Source of the DNA: Terrisporobacter othiniensis
GTDB lineage: Bacteria > Bacillota > Clostridia > Peptostreptococcales > Peptostreptococcaceae
DNA: 31,631 nucleotides
Reading direction: 5' to 3'
Assembly (NCBI RefSeq): GCF_000808015.1
Contig: NZ_JWHR01000104.1
Coordinates: 1-31,631 of the forward strand
Both the position numbers and the translations under genes were made by a program. The notes below the pieces were generated by a model. That model did no database searches, was not told the origin of the DNA, and worked only from the letters and a program-made list of their open reading frames with translations. Numbering within the stretch: position 1 is the first letter of the stretch; each line of letters begins with the position of its first letter. Shown piece by piece: positions 14,701-21,506 of the stretch.

Positions 14701-17467
14701 AACTAATAATATGTTACCTCTTCATTTCCAAAGAATAAATGGTGAACGTAGCAAAATATCTGAGCAAAATTTATGGGAGCGTAAAATATTCCCTAAAGTG
14801 AGTAAAGAAGATTACTCTAATAATGAGTGGTATCCAGATAATGATCGTAGTTTATTAACTCATATAGCTCCAATGTGGCAGTTACAATTATATGATGATA
14901 CATTCTGGCCTCGTTTAGAACAACAGTTTAGAGAAAGAAACATAGGTGGAGGAGATTGGGATAATAAACATGAAGCTTGGGCAGTAGTTGCATCAGATGT
15001 TCTTCAATTAGATTTAAAAGAGCATTTTGCTAGACATGGATTCTATGTTAGTGATGCTACAGCTGAGCATATGGCACAATATCCAAAACCAACTAAGAAG
15101 TTATGGTACCTAAATGATAATAAATACCTTAACAAAGGGGAAGGTTTTAACTCAGAACTTAATTATTCTGTAAAACATAGCCTAAGTCAAGATTCTGTTA
15201 AATTAGATATAACAATTGATAAAACTAATGCTAACAGTCTTCTTGGATATGAAATAATTAGAGACGGTGAAGTAATAGGATTTACTACTAAGGATACTTT
15301 TACTGATACTAATATAACTTCAGGTACTAATCACGAGTATAAAGTAGTAGCTTACGATACTCAATTAAATGCTTCTGAAGGTGTAAGTGTTAAAGCACAT
15401 CAACCTAAAATAGAAACAGTTGGAGGTTTAACTTTAAGTCTAAATGAGGAATTTAATGCACTAGATTACGTTAAAGCAACTGATTATAAAGGTAACCAAT
15501 TAAACAACATCACTTTTACTGACAATGTTGATGTTACTAAGCAAGGTAAGTACACAGTTACTTATGAAGTAAATGATAAAGGTACAGTTTCTAGAGAAAC
15601 TATGCAAGTTAATGTTGTTAGTGAGTACGACTATTTATCTGATAGTGAGTGGAAGAGTGTTGTAACAGGATACGGAACTCCTTCACGCAATAACTCTATA
15701 AAAGGAAGAACTTTAGGAGAAGTTAAAGACTATGATAAAGGGATAAGAGTACATGCTAATGGTGAAGTTGTTTATGATTTAGGTGAACATAACTATGACA
15801 ATTTCGAAGTAAAAGTTGGAGTAGATATGAATATGACACCTCAAGAAAACTCAAGTATAACTTTTAAAGTAGTTGGGGACGGAGAAACTTTAGCTACAAC
15901 AAAAGTTTTAAAACATGCAGATAATATGCAATATATAAATGTACCTATAAAAGGTGTTAAAGAACTTAAAATAGAAGTTAACGATGGTGGTAATGGAAAA
16001 ACTGCAGACCATGGTATAATGGTAGAGCCAAAGTTAACAACTAACAATGCTAAACCTAAGTTAAATATACCTAAATCTCAAACTGTTAAAGTAGGACAAG
16101 CTATAGAGAATATAGCTGGAACTTATAAAGCTACAGATGCAGAAGAAGGTAATTTAACTGAAAAAGTTGTAGTTACTGGACAAGATAAAGTTAACTTTAA
16201 GAGAGTTGGAAACTATACTATAACTTATAGTGTAACAGATAAAGATGGTAATAAAACAGAAAAGTCTAGAGTTATAAGTGTAATAAACCCAGAAGACTTC
16301 AAATATCTGAGCGATTTTGAGTGGAAGTCTGCAACAAAAGGTTGGGGAACTATAGGTAAAGATAATGCAGTAAGTGGTGCAAAGTTAAGACTTACTGGAG
16401 AAGATGGAAGTGTTGTAGAGTATGCTAAGGGTATAGGTACTCATTCTCATTCTGAGATAGTTTATGACCTAACAGACAAGAATGTTAACATGTTTAGTGC
16501 GTTTGTAGGTGTAGACCGTGCAATGTATAACAGCCCAGCAAGTATAGAATTCCAAGTTTATGTTGACGGAAAGAAGGAATACGAAAGTGGTGTAATGCGT
16601 GGTAGAGATGCTCAACAGTTTGTAGAGGTTGATTTAGCAGGAGCTAAAGAACTAAAGTTAGTTGCTACTGTAGGTGGCGATAATAATGGTTCAGATCATG
16701 CAAACTGGGCAGATGCTAAACTATACTTTGTGAATACTGATAGAATAGATACTACAGATTTAGATAAAGCTATAGAAGATGCTAATAAAGTAAATAAAGA
16801 TGATTACACTGAAGAAAGTGTAAAAACTTTAGAAGACAAATTAGCTAAAGCACAAGCTGTAGCAAAAGAAGAAAATCCTAGTCAAGAAGCTATAGACACT
16901 GCTACTTTTGAACTTCAAGAAAGTATAAAAAATCTAGTTGAAATAAATCTGGATGAAGTTGTAAATATACCTGATAAGTATTTAGTTAAGTCTTTAAGCA
17001 AAGCTTTAGGCAAAGAGGGTAACTTCACAATAGGTGATATGAGAAAATTAACTAAATTTAATGTAGGTTATGGTGTTGAAAGTCTTGAAGGTTTACAATA
17101 TGCTAAAAACTTAGAAATAATAGATGGCGAAAATAATGAAATAAGAGATCTTAGACCTATATCTAAATTAGAAAATTTAAAAGAGGTTAATTTCAATAAT
17201 CAATTTGTTCAAGTTGGTGAATTAAGACCTGTTGATGGTGTAGTTAAAGTTAATACAGAAGCTTACAATAGATTAGGAAAGAATGTAGCCACAAAAGTTA
17301 AATTAGTAGATAACAAAGGCAATTTAGTTAAGGAACAAATTATAGATAAAAACACTAAAGAAGTTGATTTAGATGTTAGAGGTATAACATCAGGTTACTA
17401 CGGAGTACATGTTACTTTTGAAGATACTGAGCTTAGTGGGATATTATTATATATGGCTATAATTTAA
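11729..17467 (+). CDS. secreted multidomain M60 (enhancin-type) metallopeptidase
   Basis: 1912 residues. A signal peptide (1-27, ending VYANE) is followed by three copies of a module of about 225 residues. Each has an F5/8 type C (discoidin) carbohydrate-binding domain (about 68-206, 295-430, 515-655) plus a helical linker ending HPFYENFKEDL or a variant. The M60 catalytic domain (about 725-1125) carries HEMGH at 975-979 with Glu990, fitting the HExxH(8-28)E zinc motif. Then come an FN3-like domain (1138-1225), an Ig-like domain (1228-1298), NPCBM (1298-1437), another Ig-like domain (1441-1520), a second NPCBM (1525-1669), a FIVAR helical pair (1672-1740), a short leucine-rich segment (1740-1815) and a beta C-terminus. 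Family members cleave mucin-type glycoproteins. No LPXTG or choline-binding anchor is visible. GAGGGAG precedes the ATG, and the c-di-GMP riboswitch lies 94-286 bases upstream. Confidence 0.95.
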   Translation: MKKKISAVLAVSMIATNISPAINVYANEIVKEKARIIEENVVSQAKITSFNLRNYSNFEEYNAKFRVAKEGIKKISNNGGQYSSSNSIEKAIDGNLSTHWETGTQNSANFKNEVVIEFNDVESINRIAYATRQDGAKGKGYPTKFEIYSSITGDDQDFKLVSTGEHSQTGNMMEFKFDTITTKKVKFVFKEAYNNWASASEFWFYKEDKTLDSMESLFKDSDKNEVSDEFKSEEKLKALEDCAKQHPFYENFKEDLNDARLILEGNNVTYTDAKVYKFKAMGTPELAEYDKTYKIANKHITNITTNGRHWSTNTIDKAIDGNPDTYWHSDATNNEKHTNEVIMTLDKLQTLDKVVYTSQRDRGFAKEFEIYTSKTLSGNTFTKVTSGSSSITRDSIAIKFNPTEARRVKFVFKNGHEGWALASEFGLYKEDATMNKMNRLFTDSTMSKVSDEFNTSDKLKELEDECKKHPFYDDFKEDLDNAKAIVESIDVESTMASTKKFNYLDNKEYVDKFRMPYENIKRISNNGGQWSTMKIENAIDSKLDTYWETNTYNREDWKNEVTVEFVDAVTLDRIVYGARQSDRKGFLEEFEIYGSNTTKGDTFKLVATAKADSTTGLVEAKFEPTRFKRLKIKVIKSNQNWATLNELMFFKEDVVADKVYNIFTNDLMNELNSEFNSLEVIEALEKEVKSHPLKSDLMEIIDMAKDLLKAPDKYQSNVYELESRGDSIKESQKRKVWNFQDWQPTGVAVKSGEKINVYVDAQPGTPLPKLVFKQMDSQHNGQVVINLVRGKNEVTIPEVNSNELRPGTAKAGVLYTSNPYTAEQQIRNPKIRIDGGVSYPHFIKGVDNDEQVMEELREYNAKLEADPKLPDVFEVFSDKTLVNVKATYALDWYTKNNKLPSQTADKSDKVIKETMRYWGFDGSKDVHSDFNFRYVSMVKWLDNGGFMNAGNGITGFNKAEQGGALNVDTGWGFMHEMGHNFDTNNRTIGEVTNNMLPLHFQRINGERSKISEQNLWERKIFPKVSKEDYSNNEWYPDNDRSLLTHIAPMWQLQLYDDTFWPRLEQQFRERNIGGGDWDNKHEAWAVVASDVLQLDLKEHFARHGFYVSDATAEHMAQYPKPTKKLWYLNDNKYLNKGEGFNSELNYSVKHSLSQDSVKLDITIDKTNANSLLGYEIIRDGEVIGFTTKDTFTDTNITSGTNHEYKVVAYDTQLNASEGVSVKAHQPKIETVGGLTLSLNEEFNALDYVKATDYKGNQLNNITFTDNVDVTKQGKYTVTYEVNDKGTVSRETMQVNVVSEYDYLSDSEWKSVVTGYGTPSRNNSIKGRTLGEVKDYDKGIRVHANGEVVYDLGEHNYDNFEVKVGVDMNMTPQENSSITFKVVGDGETLATTKVLKHADNMQYINVPIKGVKELKIEVNDGGNGKTADHGIMVEPKLTTNNAKPKLNIPKSQTVKVGQAIENIAGTYKATDAEEGNLTEKVVVTGQDKVNFKRVGNYTITYSVTDKDGNKTEKSRVISVINPEDFKYLSDFEWKSATKGWGTIGKDNAVSGAKLRLTGEDGSVVEYAKGIGTHSHSEIVYDLTDKNVNMFSAFVGVDRAMYNSPASIEFQVYVDGKKEYESGVMRGRDAQQFVEVDLAGAKELKLVATVGGDNNGSDHANWADAKLYFVNTDRIDTTDLDKAIEDANKVNKDDYTEESVKTLEDKLAKAQAVAKEENPSQEAIDTATFELQESIKNLVEINLDEVVNIPDKYLVKSLSKALGKEGNFTIGDMRKLTKFNVGYGVESLEGLQYAKNLEIIDGENNEIRDLRPISKLENLKEVNFNNQFVQVGELRPVDGVVKVNTEAYNRLGKNVATKVKLVDNKGNLVKEQIIDKNTKEVDLDVRGITSGYYGVHVTFEDTELSGILLYMAII

Positions 17468-17524
17468 CTTATAGCTCAAGCTAGAAATAGATTGGAAATT
17501 AAATAGAAACACAAGATTGAAGAT

Positions 17525-17557
17525 AAACCACTAAGTATAATCTGCTTAGTGGTTTTT
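17525..17557 (+). terminator. terminator after the M60 gene
   Basis: 11-bp perfect stem AAACCACTAAG (17525-17535) with CTTAGTGGTTT (17545-17555), then T residues. Confidence 0.88.
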
Positions 17558-17564
17558 ATTGTTT

Positions 17565-17613
17565 AAATTAAATAATACCCAACCTCAAAAACAATATATT
17601 TATACCCACAATA
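17565..17613 (+). repeat. intergenic repeat copy B (matches 6002-6048)
   Basis: Begins AAATTAAATAATACCCAACC. It lies ten bases after a terminator and about 50 bases before a plus-strand ribosome binding site, the same position as copy A. Confidence 0.75.
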
Positions 17614-17664
17614 GAGTTCTATACATGAAAATCAAATAATAACTTATATATGAGGGGGTGTAGA

Positions 17665-18588
17665 ATGAGGGAGAAAAAATTAGAAGAAAATCTTGGTGGA
17701 GCATTAAGATTTATAATAAAAAATTTTGGGAAAAATTCATTGTTAGACTCTGCTCATGTAAGTGCAATGATAAGTGAATTAAGACCAAATTTGCCTGAAG
17801 AATTGGCATGGCTAAAAGAAGCATTGGATATGGGCATAGCAGAGGTCCTTTTAGACAATAAAAACATTAATGACTTAAATAGAAAAATAGCCATAAATAA
17901 AGCGAGACTTATAATGGAAGAGAACCATATTCCCCAAAAAAGAATAAATTTCATATTGGAGACTTTAAAATATGGACTAAAATGGTCTAAAAATATTAAA
18001 ATAAAAGACAAAAAAATAGAGAGGTATTTACTAGAATATAATTTAAATGAGGAAGAAATCTTGAATGAATTATATGGTATTAATGAAGATAATCAAGATG
18101 AGCTAGATGATATTAATGAAGACAATCAAATGGGAAATGATATTTCAGAAAATAATATAAATTCTCAGGACTCGCAAGAAGATGACCCTACGTTAAGCTT
18201 TGCAAACAAAAAACATAATTACATGATTCCTTTGCTTATAGTACTTTTTATAGGAATTATAGGTACAACAATTTTTATAAGTTTAAACACAAGTAATGTA
18301 GATGTAACAGAAATTACATTTGATATGGATTATAAAAAAGGTGAGTCTACATATGTTTTTAAAAAAGGCGATTTTATAATAATGAATTTGACTCTTGAAA
18401 GTGATAAAAAAGAAGAAAAGATAGATGAAAAAAATCTTTCTTATGTTGTAGATGACACGTCCATTTGTAAAGTAAGTGATGAATTTGAAAAATGTAGGAT
18501 AACAGGGGTAGGTGTTGGAACTACTACTATTCATGTATATTACGGTAATAAGTTGATAAAAAACATAGATATATCATTTGAAGATTAA
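17665..18588 (+). CDS. single-pass membrane protein with helical N-terminal and Ig-like C-terminal domain
   Basis: 307 residues. Residues 1-125 are a soluble helical domain with the pattern 'LxDxxxVxAMISELRPxLPEELAWLKEALDxGIAEVLL', then 'AINKARLIMEENHIP...INFILETLKYGL'. I have seen this domain on several unrelated clostridial membrane and kinase-like proteins, but it has no firm function. Residues about 126-185 are a low-complexity Asp/Glu/Asn linker with a repeated (G/D)INEDNQ. One transmembrane helix (about 188-210) follows, then a C-terminal domain (about 215-307) ending in a Big-like strand pattern (ITGVGVGTTTIHVYYGNK). The helical part is probably cytoplasmic and the Ig-like part outside. 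The start at 17665 is fixed by GAGGGGGTG (17652-17660); an in-frame ATG at 17650 overlaps that site. Confidence 0.8.
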   Translation: MREKKLEENLGGALRFIIKNFGKNSLLDSAHVSAMISELRPNLPEELAWLKEALDMGIAEVLLDNKNINDLNRKIAINKARLIMEENHIPQKRINFILETLKYGLKWSKNIKIKDKKIERYLLEYNLNEEEILNELYGINEDNQDELDDINEDNQMGNDISENNINSQDSQEDDPTLSFANKKHNYMIPLLIVLFIGIIGTTIFISLNTSNVDVTEITFDMDYKKGESTYVFKKGDFIIMNLTLESDKKEEKIDEKNLSYVVDDTSICKVSDEFEKCRITGVGVGTTTIHVYYGNKLIKNIDISFED

Positions 18589-18766
18589 TGTAGGGGAATT
18601 TTGGGGATTTACAAACTGAAAGGAATTTTAGAAATTGATAAATTGAAGGTAATTTTGAAAATTCATGAACTTAAAATTTATAAAATAAAAATTTATTAAA
18701 AAAATTTGTAAAAAATGTATATAACTTCAAAATCGGGTCTATAATCTAAACATAGCAACACTTATT

Positions 18767-18785
18767 TTATTCATTCATTCATTCA
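18767..18785 (+). repeat. short tandem repeat (ATTC)n
   Basis: About five units of a 4-bp repeat (ATTCATTCATTCATTCATTC-type) in an otherwise AT-rich gap of 274 bases between converging genes. Confidence 0.7.
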
Positions 18786-18811
18786 TACACAATAATCTAT
18801 ACTTTATCCCC

Positions 18812-18840
18812 AAAGCCTGGACATCGGAAATCCAGGCTTT
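18812..18840. terminator. bidirectional terminator between converging genes
   Basis: Perfect 10-bp stem AAAGCCTGGA (18812-18821) with TCCAGGCTTT (18831-18840). T-rich or A-rich flanks on both sides suit the plus-strand gene ending at 18588 and the minus-strand amidase ending at 18863. Confidence 0.85.
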
Positions 18841-18862
18841 TGTTTTGCAAAAATTTAAAAAT

Positions 18863-19756
18863 TTATACATATATAACACGAGTATATTTACTACTAGCAG
18901 TAATATAAACATTGTTTTTGCACCTATACATCATAGTAGTGCCATTATTTGCAGGCAGAGGTCCAGCCACATAGGTCAAACTATCACCAGGTTTTAGAAC
19001 TCCAATAACTTTGCCATTCCAGTTGGCATCAGATCTTATATTAATACTTTCCTTTGAAATATTTTTTATTAGTTTTTTCTTGGTATTTGTAGAAGGTGTG
19101 TTTTCAGGCAAATCTTCATTTTTCATGTGATTTTTAATCAAAGGATAAAAATTATTAATAAAAGCAGATTTTGTGTTGCCAATTTCCATAAAATTAGTAC
19201 CAGGACAACTTTTGGCAGACATTAAGGCTTTATAATCACCAATATAAGTGCCAGAAGATGTAAACCAGCAGTGTGGTCTGATTGTGTCAGAGCCTGGGGT
19301 TAAATTAAACTTTTTACAAAGTAAAGCGTAAAGTGCTATGACTGATTTTTTCTGAGAAGAAGTCATAACATCTTGTTTATAATCAAAGTCGCCGTATATC
19401 TCCACACAAATAGCGCCCTCGTTCCAGCCTTTTATACCAATGGGTGTTGAGTTTAAATCACGACCAGTGGTGATTTTTCCATTTGGGAAAATGCTAAAAT
19501 GTTGGGCGATGTATTTACCATTTTTGTCTGGGATGTTCCATGTATTTTTGCCATAAGTGTTTAGGGAATTGGTGCGAGCAAGTTCTCTATTTGTTTTATA
19601 GACTCTTTTGTCTGTATTGTTCCAAGTGTTGTAGTTTGGAAGATCCATGTGATGAACTTGGAGTTTATTTATTTTTCTGTTTACTTTTTGTTTGGCTAGC
19701 CAATCTGTAAATTCACAAATACTATCAAATCTTATAAATCCATACTGTTTTTTCAT
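18863..19756 (-). CDS. N-acetylmuramoyl-L-alanine amidase (amidase_2/PGRP type) with SH3-like domain
   Basis: 297 residues. The catalytic domain (about 30-190) has the T7-lysozyme-type zinc ligands: His35/His36 in QVHHMD, His162 in RPHCWF and Cys184 in KSCPG. YIAQHFSIFPNGKITTGRD (82-100) and NEGAICVEIYGDF (112-124) are conserved strands. Residues about 228-297 form a bacterial SH3 domain (INIRSDANWNGKVIGVLKPG) that would bind cell wall. No signal peptide, as in phage endolysins that need a holin or similar for export. GGAG lies upstream of the ATG. It is the last gene of a set with YvrJ, DUF2922 and DUF1659 proteins, though the hairpin at 19776-19807 separates it from them. Role: peptidoglycan cleavage. 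Confidence 0.93.
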   Translation of the reverse strand: MKKQYGFIRFDSICEFTDWLAKQKVNRKINKLQVHHMDLPNYNTWNNTDKRVYKTNRELARTNSLNTYGKNTWNIPDKNGKYIAQHFSIFPNGKITTGRDLNSTPIGIKGWNEGAICVEIYGDFDYKQDVMTSSQKKSVIALYALLCKKFNLTPGSDTIRPHCWFTSSGTYIGDYKALMSAKSCPGTNFMEIGNTKSAFINNFYPLIKNHMKNEDLPENTPSTNTKKKLIKNISKESINIRSDANWNGKVIGVLKPGDSLTYVAGPLPANNGTTMMYRCKNNVYITASSKYTRVIYV

Positions 19757-19775
19757 TTTATCATCTCCAAAATAA

Positions 19776-19807
19776 AAGTGCGTATATTCTTAAGAACATA
19801 CACACTT
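19776..19807 (-). terminator. hairpin terminator or attenuator upstream of the amidase
   Basis: Imperfect 32-base palindrome around TTCTTAAGAA with arms AAGTG/CACTT. On the minus strand it is followed by TTTTATTTT and then the amidase's ribosome binding site. It could end transcripts from YvrJ or attenuate the amidase. Confidence 0.55.
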
Positions 19808-19839
19808 CAATATTTATTATAACATGTCTGAAGTGAAGC

Positions 19840-19980
19840 TAGGTGATTCGCCAACACGTTGCTCAAAGCCCAGTTATTGACGCTATGAATTTATTTATAA
19901 ATCATTTTAAGCAATGGACTTTCCCGAAGTGGAACAAGGGAATGTTGTTGACGCTATGAATTTATTTATAAATTCATTTT
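19840..19980 (+). repeat. dispersed hairpin-repeat family, member E with truncated neighbour
   Basis: The full copy E is left arm GCAATGGACTTTCCC (19911-19925), loop GAAGTGGAACAA and right arm GGGAATGTTGTTGACGC (19938-19954). The 13-bp stem has one mismatch and a bulged G. A truncated unit precedes it (GATTCGCCAACACGTTGCTC, 19843-19864), ending in GACGCTATGAATTTATTTAT (19879-19898). That string recurs at 19950-19969 and overlaps the last codons and stop of the YvrJ gene. Confidence 0.8.
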
Positions 19981-20112
19981 GATAATATTGTTGGACAACT
20001 CGTTTATACTATTTGTCAAAGCTTGAAGTTTCCCTTCAATCCTCACTAGTAAATAGAGAGAAATGGCAATGGGAAAGCCCAAGTTTGCTACAATAGTTTC
20101 AAAAGGTTCCAT
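19966..20112 (-). CDS. YvrJ family small protein
   Basis: A 48-residue protein starting MEPFETIVANLGFPIAISLY, with LLVRIEGKLQALTNSINEL following. This is the typical layout of the short YvrJ family: a brief membrane-seeking helix after GFPIA, then an amphipathic helix. The ribosome binding site is GAGGGTG seven bases before the ATG on the minus strand. Such proteins sit beside amidases and DUF1659/DUF2922 genes in many Firmicutes, and a holin-like or lysis-accessory role is often suspected but not shown. The last codons (IKMNL) lie inside a dispersed repeat, so the C-terminus may have been altered by the repeat. Confidence 0.82.
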   Translation of the reverse strand: MEPFETIVANLGFPIAISLYLLVRIEGKLQALTNSINELSNNIIKMNL

Positions 20113-20129
20113 ATTATCACCCTCTATAA

Positions 20130-20354
20130 CTAAACTTCTAAGTCGTACTCTGTAGTTGTAGAGTCAACCACTTTAGCAGAAACACAAGTTGCTATGTCAT
20201 ATCCCTTTGGTTGGAATATGTTTTTATCTTTTATCAGATTCATAGCATCTATTATTTCTTGCTCTTCCAAGTCTTCCCTTGGATTATCCACAGTAATAGA
20301 AAAACTATTACCTAAAGTATTTTTAAAAGTCATCAAAAGTCTTTTTTCCTTCAT
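20130..20354 (-). CDS. DUF2922 family protein
   Basis: 74 residues starting KEKRLLMTFKNTLGNSFSI and reading TVDNPREDLEEQEIIDAM, matching DUF2922: a strand, 'NxxGxxxxxxVxxPRxDLTxxEI', a helix, then 'AxxVDxxTTEYDL'. The family is small and uncharacterised and is found with DUF1659 and YvrJ proteins. GGGAGG lies eight bases before the ATG on the minus strand. The 17-base gap to YvrJ suggests co-transcription. Confidence 0.85.
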   Translation of the reverse strand: MKEKRLLMTFKNTLGNSFSITVDNPREDLEEQEIIDAMNLIKDKNIFQPKGYDIATCVSAKVVDSTTTEYDLEV

Positions 20355-20382
20355 AATTTAACCTCCCAAAATTTTTAAGTAA

Positions 20383-20566
20383 AGCGTAATTAGCAAAGCA
20401 AATCTTTAAGCAACGGAGTTTCCTGAAGCGATAGCGAAGGTAACTCGTTGGCGCTATGAAATGTTTCGCCGACACGTCGCTCAGGCGAAGCGAATCTTTA
20501 AGCAACGGATATGCCTAAAGCGATAGCGAGGGCACATCGTTGGCGCTATGAGCGAAGCGAATTTTA
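20383..20566 (+). repeat. dispersed hairpin-repeat family, members C and D
   Basis: Copy C: left GCAACGGAGTTTCCT (20410-20424), loop GAAGCGATAGCGA, right AGGTAACTCGTTGGCGC (20438-20454). Copy D: left GCAACGGATATGCCT (20502-20516), loop AAAGCGATAGCGA, right GGGCACATCGTTGGCGC (20530-20546), then the tail TATGAGCGAAGCGAATTTTA. Between them lies a unit with TTCGCCGACACGTCGCTCAG (20464-20483) and the same tail. The block fills the gap between the DUF1659 and DUF2922 genes. Confidence 0.88.
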
Positions 20567-20785
20567 TTCAGAGAGAGATGAGTTATCTACTCTGTTTGTG
20601 CCACATAAAGTATGTTCTTGTAACCCTGCAAGAGCAAGGACTACAGACATAATATTATCATTTGAAGCACCAGATTTTATGCTTGAATAAGTTTTTGTTT
20701 TTATTACTCTATCCCCATTTAAATCTGTACCATGATCAAATTTAACTTTGATAGAAGATGCGTTTGGTGTAGAAACAACTGCCAT
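20564..20785 (-). CDS. DUF1659 family protein
   Basis: 73 residues. The pattern SIKVKFDHGTDLNGDRVIKT, then KTYSSIKSGASNDNIMSVVL and ALAGLQ, is that of DUF1659. The family is uncharacterised and commonly precedes DUF2922 and YvrJ genes. A strong AAGGAGG lies seven bases before the ATG on the minus strand. Its stop codon lies at the edge of repeat member D, so the final residues (NSSLSE) read from repeat sequence. It is the first gene of the minus-strand set. Confidence 0.85.
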   Translation of the reverse strand: MAVVSTPNASSIKVKFDHGTDLNGDRVIKTKTYSSIKSGASNDNIMSVVLALAGLQEHTLCGTNRVDNSSLSE

Positions 20786-20812
20786 ATTATTACCTCCTTA
20801 AATTTTTTATAA

Positions 20813-20850
20813 AGGAAACTCGCCTATGTTATGAGCGAAGCGAATTTCAC
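20813..20850 (+). repeat. dispersed repeat family, tail fragment R5
   Basis: GGAAACTCGCCTATGTTATGAGCGAAGCGAATTTCAC-like sequence, carrying the TATGAGCGAAGCGAATTT tail but no left arm. It lies upstream of the DUF1659 gene. Confidence 0.7.
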
Positions 20851-20939
20851 TATACGTACATAATACTAGGAAAAGTTTAGGTACAGTTGAAAAGTATATT
20901 TATAAGTTATTTTTAAAAGTAAATCAAAAAAAGAATAAC

Positions 20940-21000
20940 TGTCCAATAAAAATGCTAAGTGTCCAATAAAAATACTAAATATCCAAATAGATATAGGATA
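20940..21000 (+). promoter_or_regulatory. 20-bp direct repeats, probable operator of the XRE gene
   Basis: GTCCAATAAAAATGCTAAGT (20941-20960) and GTCCAATAAAAATACTAAAT (20961-20980) differ at two positions. A third unit begins ATCCAAATAGATATAGGATA (20981). The 20-base period is close to two DNA turns, which suits tandem binding of a small regulator. It lies about 70 bases upstream of the XRE start. Confidence 0.6.
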
Positions 21001-21067
21001 ATATGTGCTAATATCTAAGTACATGTAGAAAAAATTTAGATTATATATGATTTTGGGAGGGAGTAAA

Positions 21068-21319
21068 TTGAAAGACAGATTTTATGTAAATGATGAATTA
21101 TACAAACTTAGAAAGGAAATGGGATTGTCCAGAGAAAAGCTTGCAGCAAGATGCAAAATTTCGCCTAAAACTATTCAAAGAGCTGAAAATGGGGAGAAAG
21201 TTAAAATTTATAGTATTGAAGAAATTGCAAATGGACTTGAGGTAGATAAGCATACATTGATAAATATGAATGAAGATGAAAATATTATAGAAAATAATAA
21301 AATTAAATTATTAGAATAG
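21068..21319 (+). CDS. XRE-family HTH transcriptional regulator
   Basis: 83 residues. The HTH spans roughly residues 9-62: ELYKLRKEMGLSREKLAARC, then KISPKTIQRAENGEKV and a helix with IEEIANGLEVD. The tail is acidic and Asn-rich. The frame is open to an ATG at 21047, but GGGAGGG (21055-21061) lies inside that version and six bases before a TTG at 21068, which is the better start. It is divergent from the minus-strand DUF1659 set and converges on the ABC-3C operon. Upstream 20-bp repeats suggest self-regulation. It may be a phage-type repressor remnant or the regulator of either neighbour. Confidence 0.85.
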   Translation: MKDRFYVNDELYKLRKEMGLSREKLAARCKISPKTIQRAENGEKVKIYSIEEIANGLEVDKHTLINMNEDENIIENNKIKLLE

Positions 21320-21473
21320 GGAAAGTTGTAAGTGGCAAAACGTTATTGTTAGATAAAGATAGAAGAGTATAATAGGAATAATCTGGAGTATTTACTATAT
21401 AAGTATAATCATAGAATCTATCATAATGTTTATACTATGTATGTTTTTGAGTATAGTAAGGATTGTTTAGGAT

Positions 21474-21505
21474 AAAGAACTTGGCAGTTTTGCCAAGTTC
21501 TTTTT
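21474..21505. terminator. bidirectional terminator between the XRE gene and the ABC-3C operon
   Basis: Perfect 13-bp stem AAAGAACTTGGCA (21474-21486) with TGCCAAGTTCTTT (21491-21503), loop GTTT. It has T residues after it on the plus strand and serves the minus-strand ABC gene ending at 21507. Confidence 0.9.
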
Positions 21506-21506
21506 G

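Noticed and set aside
18767..18785. phase-variation repeat
   Set aside because: The (ATTC)n tract lies between converging genes, outside any coding frame or promoter I can see.
20383..20566. CRISPR array
   Set aside because: Repeats are irregular in spacing, lack uniform spacers and are dispersed over 17 kb. Each unit is itself a hairpin with variable arms.
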